From positions 217,207-237,338 of the forward strand of contig NW_003107095.1 of NCBI RefSeq assembly GCF_000003605.2: a stretch of 20,132 nt of DNA. Direction: 5' to 3'. Source of the DNA: Saccoglossus kowalevskii. Taxonomy: Eukaryota > Hemichordata > Enteropneusta > Harrimaniidae. The notes under the pieces are model-generated. The model was not told the origin of the DNA and did no database searches. It saw only the letters and a list, made by a program, of their open reading frames with translations. Within the stretch, counting starts at the first letter, position 1; each line of letters opens with the position of its first letter. The position numbers and the translations under genes are program-made. This document shows, in pieces, positions 8,820 through 17,778 of this stretch.

Positions 8820-11800
8820 ATACTCGAGCGGAGTACAGTAGTTGTGTACTAGTATCCTCGGGGGCGGAGCTACGTCACAAGACGTTCCACGTTGCAAAGA
8901 CGCGCACCACTGTACATGCATTTCTATGGTCTCTTTTTGCGCTGCTGAAGTAATCCTGAACAACCAAATTCATATATGTTACACACGTAGGGCTAATCTT
9001 GTTATACTGTTCAGGGGAGTCTCAACCACCATCCCAAAGTACCGTTTTCTGCGAGTTTTTGGCCTTTGTTTTCACCGCCAGGGTTGCCAAGCGGTGAAAA
9101 TGCCCGGATGTCCGCGCCCGAGGATATACATAAACCTACCATGCCTGTGAGGGCGCCGTTTATGGTTGTCAGCAAACTCCACTGTCCTCCGCCAGATAAT
9201 CCCATTCTTCGTATTGTCAAAGATGTTAACGCCGCTAGACTACCAGATATGACGGTATTGACGATAGCTATGGCGACCACATAACCGTCGCCTGGTTGCG
9301 ATATACTGGCCTGGGATCCTCCATTGAATGCTAAAAATCCGAACATCAGAATGAAGCCGCCCAGAGCAACCAGCTGGTAAAAATCAATACCATAAACAGA
9401 TGTATAAGTTAATATCGAAGTTCGGAGAAAAGCCATATTGAGAATAGTTTGAGGCAGAGTGAGGCAGACGGTTTTTTTTCAAATAAGTGTCAATTATTTT
9501 TTTGTCAAATCACACTCAGCTGGCGTGCACGTGATAACACAATAAATGTGATCTCTTTATTTAGTTTCTAGCCATATTCAAGATGTTTACCACCATATAT
9601 AGTAAATATCGGTAGATTAATCACATTTATTTCATTATCCCTTGTACGCCAGCTGACTGTGTATCAAAGCGATTGGAGAAATCCTAAACAAAAATACAGT
9701 TTCCATGTTTACTGCTACTTTAAGTAGCAGCCATTTTGAATAACACTTATTAATAGGACGTTTCATTAAAATGTACCAAATTTAATGCAAATAACCAAAC
9801 TTAAAATCTTAAAATAACGGTGACATTTTCAGCTCACTTTCTCCACACATACTTACCGGTACTGTGTGTCCTGATAAGCCAGTGACTGGTTTGCCATTCT
9901 CAAATCGACCAATACGAGGTCCAAGAATGACCGCTCCGACCAGTGCAGCCATACCACCCACAACATGGACAACACCACTACCAGCAAAGTCCTACAAGTT
10001 GTAAAGATATACGGAATCATTCTCGGTTCATACAGTCTGTCTTCGTCGGCCAGGCAATGGTTCACGTTTCATTCACCCCGGCCACTCAAAGTTCCTTTCA
10101 ATATTTTGTCGTGTATATATATATATTATAGTGTGTGACTGGAAAAGTACAATGTATGTGTTTTGCTTTTTTATGAAGGAATTGGGACTTGATTAAGTTT
10201 GCATCAGATCTTTTTTGATAATAATATGTAGTTCCATATATGTAGTTATTGAATGTCTCTCCTGACGTGTTGGTATGATTGCAAGTGATGACGGTAAATA
10301 TAATCACTGCTTCGATGTTGAAACACCACATCGATTATAGACAACCTTACTCTAGTCGTTGTGTCTTTAGAAATATTTATACTAGTAAATTCTACATTTC
10401 AAACCGAACCGAAAGATTTCTATTTGCTCAGGCTGATTTGGGTTTTTCAAATGATGTCACTGTGCACTGTTTTCGTTGATTGGCTGTTTGGATTCAGCTG
10501 CCATTGGAATTTATAAATATTTATAAAGATGAAGAGAATGCTTTTTTTTTGCGTCAGAGTATTCTATTAATACTTACAAATGTATTATATAACGTGATAC
10601 CCATTTATACAATTCATGGTAATCGTAGTATTCGGCAATTATTAAATACTGACTATGAGCCATCATCAATTGTATATTATGAAACAAATTTATTTGTGTC
10701 AAAAGATGGACACGTTATGTAAATGCAAATGAATGCATAGAATGGCCATGAAGAATAGTTACTTCTTTTAAAATTTAGGGTTGTGCTATTTATTCAGATC
10801 GATTTATTGTTTTTATATTTATTACACTTGTTTTTTTTTTCTCTTTTTTTGACTACTAGTAAAATACAAGTCTTACTTTTATTGATTTTGTATTACCAAA
10901 TTCAGTTTTTGATGATGAAATGTTTGGTGAAACCAAAGCCAATATAAAATTATTCCCATCGTTGCTATTGAAACCCTCTTTTCTAATGTTGCTATACCAT
11001 CTTTTACTTAATCCACCGAGCATAGTAGGGTTTACGGCTTAACTACAATGCTTTAAAAAAATTCTGTATTCTTCAAGTAGTTAATAAAATGTATTGAACG
11101 TTTTATTTACATCCGCAACTGGACTGGCTATAATCATTCTATTTTCGGTCTGCCTCTGCATACGCACTGTGTTGTCGTTTTCAGGGTCGTGTACGTATTC
11201 ACCCGGGTGACGTCACGGCGATCATTTCGATTGGTCAATGGCAGTTTCAAATTTGTAAATATAATATCATGTTTACAATCTGAAAAATACTGGAAACGGT
11301 TTTTCTGAAAGCGCTGTAGTGACAGTAGCCCGAAGTTAAATGTATGTAACCGGTATATAAATATATTCATATTCTTTTGTGAATAACACACGAGAATATG
11401 CAAATGAAATCAACAAAAAGCAATGTCCCGTTTGTTTGTGTAGGTTTTCAACCTCAACCATCAAACTTCCAAATTTTAATAAAATTATGAGATGAAATTC
11501 CGGATTTCCATCCATTCCATCGCAAGTTAGTCACTTAAAACGCATTGTGAGTCGTCTCACAGCGTGTAAACAATCCGTGTAACATACACGCGTTTTGCAA
11601 GTCGCTGGGACTCCTATCGAAGACCACAACGACGTATCGCTTTGATGCGCCACGTCAGAATTAAAAATCGTAAATTGTTTATGTAAATCATGTTTAGATG
11701 TGCCCGAACAAAAGACAAAATATCATCATCTCTGCGGTTATTACTAGAGTACAGGTAGATAGCATACCTGATAAGAGATCCCATTCCCGGGTCCAACTAA

Positions 11801-14172
11801 CAGCCATCCGTTATCAGCCCACGCCCAGTGACTCACAACGGGGTACACAAAACCTGGTGAAGTGGGTAGAAATAAATGCTTTACATTGAATATATTAGAT
11901 AGAAGTACCATTGTCCACCAAACATACCCAACCTTTATATAAATAATGGTACACCAAGAAGACGAGTTACTATGGCAACGGATCAAACTCCATTGTCAAG
12001 CAGCTCCTTTCATTGTTATATGTCTGATGACAAATTTGTACTTTCATTTTATTTTTATTATATCATGGTGTAACACGTTTTACTGACATTCCGGGTATTG
12101 CAATTACATGTTTACGTGTTGGGACGGATAGATGGTTGAACGAGAATACGTCAGTTAGAAAATGTACTTGGAATTCAATCGCAATTGAACACAATATCCT
12201 TGGAATGATTTTATTTTGCATAAATTATCTATTCTTATAATAATGTATACATTCGGGCCGGTGTGTGCTGCATATGAATACATTTATTATTATTGTTGTT
12301 ATTTTTTATATAATACACTGATATAATGACGTCACGATGACGTCACCTACCTGTTATAAGAAAACTGTAAATAAGGTATGCGGCAAACTCTGTTCGTTCA
12401 GCCATAGCACCAGAGACAATCGTCGCAGCAGTTGCCGCGAACACAAAATGGAAAAACCAATGTGACATTAAAGAACGACTGAAGCCTTCGAAGAAAAAGT
12501 GTCTGTACCCGATGAACGCATTGCCTCCCCCGAAAGCAAACGCATAGCCCATGGCCCAGTAGGCAAATGCGCCTAGCCCTGAAATGAAAAAAACAAATCA
12601 GGAACATTTTATTTTGCAAGTAAAAACAACCACAATCTGTTGTACGACCCACCACATCGCAACACACTGGGAAGGGAGGGGAGGGGTACTCACATGGAAA
12701 AGATAGGCAAAATAGTAGACATGAGCCAGATTTCGAAGAACTAAAATAGTTTTTTGGGCCGATTATGGACAAATAATTATTGACCAATTTTCACCAAAAA
12801 ATTCTTTTACCCCCCCCCCCAAGTGTTCTTTAGTCATTTGTCATACTAACATTTCAGACCAGTTCGGTAGACTACCTGTCATTGTTTGGGTACTCTTTCA
12901 TTGCGACTACCTGTGGCGAAGTTGCAGCACTCATTACGCGCAAGTGGTAGACATTAACATGTATTGTCCGTGTTGTTTTCGAAGCTAACCTTCCTAATTT
13001 ATATCCATCTGTCCGAACTAAATCAATTTTAATTAAGACTTATTATTCATGTCCAGGGCCACGTACATTCATCATTGGTTCTTTGAATAGACTTGCGTGC
13101 ATTGCAATTAGTCTCCCAATCAATCACAGTCACACACTCATGCGGAGTGATACATTGTTAGGTTCGTAGGTAGTCAAAGAACTTTACCTACAATCCGGTC
13201 AATAATAACGAAATCACAGATCGTTTGTGAATATTGACAGTTATATGCGCTGAAATGTGCGCACATGCCCATTATGCAGGTGTAGTACCTTTTATCCGTG
13301 CAATTATTTTGTTTTCGCATGAAATATTAAAAAAACCAAAAGCACTAATAAAAGTTGAAATTAATTAAACATAACAAAGTCTGTGACTGCTGTAAACAAC
13401 ATGCATGTCCATTCAAAACAAGTTATAACTGTTATTCATCTCATTAACATTAGAAAAGCTCGTAATCTCGAGCCATATGTCACCAGCAATCAAGGGCAAC
13501 GCCGGACGATACTTACATACATCAAGAACGTTCTTGATTAATATATTCGTTGTATTTTTACTTCTAACAGAGCCTGCTTCCAAGAAGGCGAACCCACATT
13601 GCATAACTACAGAAAAGATGAATTATTCAAGGTTATTTCGGGATGAATGGATCGATGTATTCTAACAAAGAGCTCCCTGACCGTATGTTACAATGGACCA
13701 TAGACTAATTCATTTCAATACATAATTTCATTGCAATGGTCAGCTACATTTTATAATGGCGTTTCACGCTAAATTACGATCGTTTTTCGAATTACGACAA
13801 AATTAAAATATTTGTCATACTGTGGTACAATGCAACAATGTAGTATGTTAAGTATCGATTCACAAACAGGTGCGTACTCCATGTACTACACATCAGTTGT
13901 ATAACCACCGTGACTACGACCACAATCTCTGTGAAAATTCGCTAGTCTTTTTTTTTTTAAATTTCGTATCCAGTGGTTGAAAGAGAAAATCTCAAATAGT
14001 ACATATGTCTCTCATCGCTGGATACATTACAATTCAATAGGTATTGATACTTACAGAAAACTAGACATGCCATTACCAATAGAAAAAACTGATCAGCGTT
14101 GATCTGTAGGGCGGACAAGTTCGCAGAAACGCTCTCAAGCTCAATCCCCAACACAGTCATGTTCGTATCCAT
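5654..14172 (-). CDS. Amt: Ammonium transporter (Amt/MEP/Rh superfamily, Amt type), complete 12-exon gene
   Basis: Exons are 14172-14055, 13606-13517, 12578-12351, 11853-11768, 9991-9857, 9373-9140, 8764-8626, 8457-8360, 6755-6629, 6385-6221, 5968-5921 and 5757-5654. All have GT/AG borders and the phases join to 1572 nt (523 residues), close to the family norm of about 450-550. The product is a trimeric, 11-span plasma-membrane channel or transporter for ammonium. Signatures in order are [20 protein letters not shown] (about 25-44), [11 protein letters not shown], the Phe-gate helix [40 protein letters not shown] with Asp175 and pore His183, [11 protein letters not shown] (about 232-242), [13 protein letters not shown] and [14 protein letters not shown] with pore His345. 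The cytosolic tail (about 419-523) is variable. Start: ATG at 14172 with A at -3 and G at +4. Exons 11 and 12 have no family motif; they rest on clean splice sites and frame (acceptors CTTACAG and TTTCTGTTTGCAG). Without them the frame would run on to a stop at 6066. Residue 70 is Trp at the exon 2/3 junction, unusual for that loop. Confidence 0.93.
6066..6220 (-). other. Open intron-10 extension of Amt exon 10 (alternative C-terminus)
   Basis: If donor GTAAGG at 6220-6215 is not used, the frame continues for 51 codons to a TAG at 6066-6068, giving a 524-residue variant with a different tail. The extension lacks family similarity and reads like intron, so I prefer the spliced form. Intron 10 is 252 bp (5969-6220). 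Confidence 0.35.
6234..6296 (-). repeat. 24 bp tandem repeat in the Amt tail-coding exon
   Basis: Two diverged 24 bp units (6296-6273 and 6272-6249) and a partial third (to 6234) encode PVNGTET, PVSGVET and RMNG. The unit length is a multiple of three, so copy number can change without breaking the frame of the cytosolic tail. Confidence 0.6.
6756..8359 (-). other. Amt intron 8
   Basis: This 1604 bp intron has donor GTCAGT and acceptor TACTCAAG after a T-rich run. Apart from the hairpin at 7342-7411 and the 12 bp palindrome ATGTGTACACAT (7159-7170), I see no gene in it. Confidence 0.7.
7342..7411. repeat. 70 nt hairpin, candidate miRNA-like precursor or small foldback element
   Basis: Arms 7342-7364 and 7389-7411 pair over about 23 positions, with only two mismatches and one G-T, around a loop of about 24 nt. 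The outer ten pairs (CCCCAGCTGC with GCAGCTGGGG) are perfect. Size and stem length fit a microRNA precursor on either strand, but I recognise no known mature sequence. A tiny inverted-repeat transposon is equally possible. Confidence 0.5.
8765..9139 (-). other. Amt intron 6
   Basis: This 375 bp intron has donor GTAGGT and acceptor GTCTTCAG. It contains the (AAAT)n tract and an otherwise unremarkable, somewhat GC-richer part (8822-9139). Confidence 0.7.
8777..8821. repeat. (AAAT)n microsatellite next to the Amt exon 7 acceptor
   Basis: About eleven uninterrupted 4 bp units. On the transcribed strand they read (TTTA)n, ending 12 nt before the acceptor TGTTGTCTTCAG of exon 7. They occupy the region normally used for branch point and pyrimidine tract. 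Confidence 0.95.
9510..9663. mobile_element. 154 bp foldback (MITE-like) element
   Basis: The outer arms 9511-9554 and 9618-9661 are reverse complements at 35 of 44 positions, with the block TCAGCTGGCGT in both. A smaller inner inverted repeat lies at 9582-9610. TCAAA occurs directly outside both ends (9505-9509 and 9664-9668) and may be a target-site duplication. It has no coding capacity. The family cannot be named from the sequence alone. Confidence 0.6.
9712..9730. repeat. Perfect 19 bp palindrome
   Basis: CTGCTACTTTAAGTAGCAG has nine perfectly complementary bases on each side of a central T. It lies in Amt intron 5, and its function is unknown. Confidence 0.8.
9992..11767 (-). other. 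Amt intron 4
   Basis: At 1776 bp this is the longest intron of the gene, with donor GTATGC and acceptor CAACTTGTAG. It is AT-rich with T runs near 10830. A perfect CRE palindrome TGACGTCA lies at 11208-11215, in a short CG-richer patch. I see no exon or transposon. Confidence 0.7.
11854..12350 (-). other. Amt intron 3
   Basis: This 497 bp intron has donor GTAGGT and acceptor CTTCACCAG. It contains the paired CRE palindromes next to the donor; the rest is plain AT-rich DNA. Confidence 0.7.
12327..12345. promoter_or_regulatory. Two perfect CRE palindromes 11 bp apart
   Basis: TGACGTCA occurs at 12327-12334 and again at 12338-12345, one helical turn apart. The second overlaps the first base of the Amt exon 3 donor region (12350-12345). 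The word is the full CREB/ATF/CREM site. Binding is inferred. Confidence 0.55.
12579..13516 (-). other. Amt intron 2
   Basis: This 938 bp intron has donor GTAAGT and acceptor TTCATTTCAG. It holds a G-quadruplex motif (12669-12686) and an 11-base C run (12810-12820). No gene is visible in the rest. Confidence 0.7.
12669..12686 (+). other. Canonical G-quadruplex motif
   Basis: Four G runs (3, 3, 4 and 4) are separated by loops of only 1-2 A. It lies on the strand opposite the Amt transcript, about 90 bp upstream of the exon 3 acceptor. Very short loops usually mean a stable quadruplex. Confidence 0.65.
13607..14054 (-). other. Amt intron 1
   Basis: This 448 bp intron has donor GTAAGT and acceptor TTTTCTGTAG. 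I see nothing else in it. Confidence 0.7.
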
Positions 14173-14685
14173 AGTAAACAGTATTTTTTCCAGAACTTAA
14201 TTTTCATAAAATGTATCGAACCACGAGGGCAGTTGGAAACAGTAGTCTTAAATAGTCAGATGCCGGTACCTTTCTGACGATAAAGTACACCGTGCCCATC
14301 AATGATTTTGTATCACCGGACGATTACATTCTTTTTTAAGGAGGGACGGTTACAGTAACTATGTGTCGTCGCTGTGACTATTGGTGTGCCACTGTGTGTT
14401 TGCAATCGTTGCTTCAAAATTAGTGATATTTCTAAGTATACGAGCAGCCGATGCCGAATATTCAAACACCGATACATTGCCAAAAACAATAATAATGTTG
14501 TTAAGTCCTCGGGTGCATAGCCTTCCAACCTCTAGTATAATGGTTTGATCTACCAGGTCATTCTTTTGTTAGTGACGCGGGAAATCCTGGATAATTCATT
14601 GATGTCACTTTCTCTACGCGTGGACAACTGAGTGGATTCGGCGTGTTTAAAAGTATGCCCGGTGCATGCCTGAAGAAGTTGGATG

Positions 14686-15232
14686 AGTGGCGAGCAAAAT
14701 TTTGCTCACCAATTCACGTAAGAAACCATTGTCGTAAACGATGAACAAATGTATTCATTGAAGAAGATTGAGAGTTGAGTATTTGAAATCGATGGGGGGG
14801 GGGGTCGCACATTTAATTCCCAGAAACTGTTTGTTTACTCTTTATTTGTTTTCAATTTAGCTTTATAGAGTGACTGTGTTTATATGTATTTCCATAGTTC
14901 ATACCACGTTTTAAAGAACTCACTGACTTTGAAGCGGGGATGTCGTCACCTGCGCGTGCGTCAGATGGCCATAGCGTGTCATTGTTTACAAACACGCGTC
15001 CACCCATGAGCCTTTGCGTTTTTAGCGTGTGTTGTTATCGTCGCTTGGGACTCAATTCCCGCGCGTGCGCAGGGGACGACCCTCCCGCTTTAAAATAGTA
15101 ATATTAAATACTGACTCTTCTGCATCCCCCCTTTAAATTGAAATATGGGCCATTATATTGTTCAAGAAGATATTTTGTTCTACTACGACTGGGTTTCTTT
15201 ATCAGTTTGGTGACCAAATTCTGCTGACCGAT
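14686..15232. mobile_element. Large inverted-repeat structure with nested MITE
   Basis: The left arm (about 14686-14804) and right arm (about 15123-15232) are related in opposite orientation. Shared blocks in order are AGCARAATTT, TCACCAA, AAGAAACC, GTCGTA, GAACAAA and a G run. My hand alignment needs small gaps. The left arm also contains the perfect palindrome GAGCAAAATTTTGCTC (14692-14707). This could be one foldback transposon or two copies of one repeat family in opposite orientation. Confidence 0.5.
14929..15093. mobile_element. TTAA-flanked MITE, copy A
   Basis: This 157 bp element (14933-15089) has imperfect terminal inverted repeats of about 30 bp starting AGCGGG. It is flanked by TTGA on the left and TTAA on the right, so the target site looks once-mutated. 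Over their right-hand 130 bp copies A and B differ at only about four places. It carries CGCGCGTGCGCA (15060-15071), an exact NRF1 consensus on the minus strand. TTAA duplication is typical of piggyBac-type transposition; no transposase is present. Confidence 0.75.
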
Positions 15233-16094
15233 TTTTCCCCATCATTTACCTACACTCATGTCGAAACAATTTGACATAAAACAAATTCATCGGGCATACA
15301 ATACAATTCTAAGCAGCACAAATTAAGGGTACTTGGAAATGGGTTTATCATTCATTTTCATTAAAATCGGTGAGGACATTGTTTATCTTATCTATATCAA
15401 GTTACGTCATTGAGGTTTTAGTGTGCTTGACCGACACCATGACTGTATTAATATATACCGCCGTTGAGCTTCAAGCTGCCTTGCAACTTCCACCTACCTT
15501 GCCGATTGCAACAGTGCTCGGAATACCACGTCTCATCCTTACCCCAAAACACGTTTTCTAAGAACCCCTATTCAAAGCATTTCAGGGTGTAAATGACCTA
15601 AGCCCATAAGGAAACGTTAAACTTGGTGGAATTTATATTGATCGTTGCTTATTTCACATTATGTATTGTCGAATATTTTTTCAACATTTCGCGTTTTTCA
15701 CAGTGCGTTAATACACATTGTTAGCAGCGGCGACATTTGCCTCGCTTCCAATATGTCACCTTCGCACGGTCACCTTCACGCGGTCAAACCTGGTGATCTT
15801 ATTCAATAACACCGCTGTGTCTCTCATCGAACGCAGCCAATGTAGCGACGGACGATGATTTCCCACATGGCAGTGTTTATTTATTTAATGAGGTCACTTT
15901 TGGGGAACGCAATACGCAATGAATTGTTTTAGTTTTAATTAAGTTATTCCATTGATATTTTCAACCAAAGGTACCAGGTAAATCATTATGGAGCTTGAAA
16001 TTTGTTTTTACTTTAACGTTCACTATAATATCGCTGGTAATAATTGTCGACAGTCAACGCACGTATTCCGATTCTATTATATTGTATCTAGGTT

Positions 16095-16112
16095 AGGTCA
16101 AGGTCAAGGTCG
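16095..16112 (+). promoter_or_regulatory. Tandem AGGTCA nuclear-receptor half-sites
   Basis: AGGTCA, AGGTCA and AGGTCG lie directly head to tail. TCAAGGTCA (16098-16106) is the extended monomer site used by ERR- and NR5A-type receptors. The array is about 1.9 kb upstream of the Amt start, but equally close to the 3' end of the next gene. Its target is unknown. Confidence 0.45.
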
Positions 16113-16332
16113 AGGTGTGCTGTTAAAGTAGTAATGCCCTACAGTATGAAACATTGTACTTTTATCCGCCAAATTGTTAGGGGTCATTTCTGAATCAGTC
16201 GTCTAAACTGTTTGTGGAAGCTTTATTGATTTCTCTACTACAGAACTTGCGTCACGCGTTCGTTAAACGTTGTCGCTACACAGTGCGTGATGTCGGTAAT
16301 TATTCCGATGAAACGTCATTGTTGCAAATTAT

Positions 16333-16382
16333 CCGATTAACCCCCCAGACTATTATTTGATTACTAGTCTGAGGTTAAAGCG
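16333..16382. repeat. Imperfect palindrome overlapping the left end of MITE copy C
   Basis: CAGACTA (16346-16352) pairs with TAGTCTG (16365-16371). Pairing continues outward, with small gaps, as CCGATTAACC against GGTTAAAGCGG. The right half of this stem is the TTAA and terminal repeat of the adjacent MITE. Confidence 0.55.
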
Positions 16383-16460
16383 GAGGGATTGTCATCTGCG
16401 CATGCGCTTATTTGTAAACAGCGACACGCTATGGCGCAGGTGACGCCTTCCCCTCTTTAA
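16375..16460. mobile_element. TTAA-flanked MITE, short internally deleted copy C
   Basis: A 78 bp element (16379-16456) sits between perfect TTAA duplications (16375-16378 and 16457-16460). Its inverted ends are AGCGGAGGGATTGTCATCTG and the matching AGAGGGGAAGGCGTCACCTG. The core GTAAACA...GACACGCTATGGC matches copies A and B in the opposite orientation. TGCGCATGCGC (16397-16407) fits the NRF1 consensus. Confidence 0.75.
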
Positions 16461-17184
16461 CCGTATTTTTCATGAGTAACGGAATTATTCCCACAGCGTT
16501 TTCATCTGTTAAAAAAGTGTACAACAATGGACGATGATATTAAAAATGTGGAAATCGAATTCAAAACGTCATGTCTAGTTGTTTTTATTAGACAATAAAT
16601 AGATCATTACCACAGGCTGAGTACGAATATGCCCCCATTCGCCCGACCCCCGGAACACCAATCGAGTGAAAAGGGCGCCAACAAGGGAATGTTGTGGTTT
16701 TGCGCGCACCCGACTGGTAAAATCAAGAACGCTCCTATCGATAAAGTGACGACGATGTCCGTATTAACCTATATTGCGTTCTTACAATAGAAACTGACCA
16801 AGACCACGGGAAAATATGAATTGACATTGAAACAACCGTACTATAATTATAACATAATCCCATTCCAATGAAAACATCTGGTTCTATGATGGCCTCGTTG
16901 CAGGGCACAGAAGGTGATTATATAATACAGTCATCCGAATAAGACACGGAGCAAACGGTGTTCAGTACCAGGAGAGAAACGGGTTGTCACGTGACTAAAA
17001 CTCAATGAAAGTTCAACAATGCATAATACGAATACTGTTAAGGGGTGTGTCAATAATAGATATACTAATATAGAACTGATGTCACCTTACCAGGGTGCAT
17101 ATACTACCCGCACAAACGTTTGACGTGACCTGAAACAGTGACATGGCACAACGCTGTTCCGCCGTGACTGAACAGCGAGACGAA

Positions 17185-17236
17185 TTTATATTATACTATA
17201 TTATATATATTGTATATTATCATTATCATTATCATC
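17185..17236. repeat. AT-rich and (ATTATC)n simple sequence
   Basis: A TATA-type low-complexity run passes into about three ATTATC units. There is no coding signal. Confidence 0.75.
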
Positions 17237-17498
17237 CTGTTTTTATGTATTCCAGTAGGTATCGAATTAACCATCTCCAGCGCATACTGTGGAATACTGT
17301 ATTTTCGCTTGGAATGAATTTTCGCTGAAAAATGATTCAGTCAAAATAAAACCCAGCGAATAAACCTTTTTTCCTATACTAGTATTTTATATTCAACTTG
17401 TCATAAATCAGCCATCAATTTCAGTCTATGTCTCTTGTCATTTACTTAGTTTAGTCAAATTAAGTGCCTGTAACAAATGAAATGAATTAATAACAGTG

Positions 17499-17504
17499 TT
17501 TATT
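17499..17504 (-). terminator. Polyadenylation signal of the minus-strand gene at 17536
   Basis: AATAAA on the minus strand starts 31 nt after the TGA stop (17538-17536), followed by a T-rich stretch. Its position supports a real 3' end. Confidence 0.6.
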
Positions 17505-17535
17505 CAAAAACGTTTCGTCCAAATCGTTAATTTTG

Positions 17536-17778
17536 TCAGCTGCGATGCTTCGATAGGAAGTCCGCTGTAAATTCTTCCGATAGTTTCAATGGACCAGGAA
17601 TCATAACGCTATACTTTTCGGAATATTTACAGAAAAAAGCCAAACATTGTTTTCTTGTCTGATCTTGTCTTAAACCTTCGGTAATCGTCTTACGAAACCA
17701 ATTTACAGCAATTGTAGCAACACTGTCCGGATTGCTTTCAAATCTTGTTGCAATATTTGTTTGCAACTTTGTAAGCAA
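17536..17778 (-). CDS. Terminal coding exon of an unrecognised protein
   Basis: The acceptor CACATTATTTTAG ends at 17779. From there one frame stays open for 80 codons to TGA, entered in phase 0, with a poly(A) signal 31 nt later. The peptide is soluble and helical: a helix LLTKLQTNIATRF, a helix DSVATIAVNWFRKTIT, a basic turn, a helix TRKQCLAFFCKYSEKY, then a Pro-Gly loop and a final amphipathic helix ending FLSKHRS. This could be the last helices of an alpha-helical repeat or bundle domain. I do not recognise the family. No upstream exon with a phase 0 donor could be found up to the right edge, so the preceding intron may exceed 2.3 kb, or short exons were missed. Confidence 0.6.
   Translation of the reverse strand: MLTKLQTNIATRFESNPDSVATIAVNWFRKTITEGLRQDQTRKQCLAFFCKYSEKYSVMIPGPLKLSEEFTADFLSKHRS

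Larger units (their letters stand above)
9374..9856 (-). other. Amt intron 5
   Basis: This 483 bp intron has donor GTAAGT and acceptor TTTTTACCAG. About a third of it is the foldback element at 9510-9663, and a perfect 19 bp palindrome follows at 9712-9730. Confidence 0.75.
14173..17498. other. Non-coding region upstream of Amt
   Basis: No convincing exon was found between the Amt start and the next gene's poly(A) signal. It contains the Amt promoter by position, the inverted-repeat structure at 14686-15232 with its nested MITE, the AGGTCA array at 16095-16112, a second MITE at 16375-16460 and AT-rich simple sequence near 17185-17236. A short GC-richer stretch (16620-16760) is open on the minus strand but has no recognisable domain and no splice sites I trust. 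Confidence 0.6.

Noticed and set aside
15370-15561. 63-codon plus-strand open frame.
   Set aside because: Low complexity, with no homology or splice context; probably chance.
16620-16800. GC-richer block open on the minus strand.
   Set aside because: The translation resembles no family I know, and I found no acceptor and donor pair that fits.
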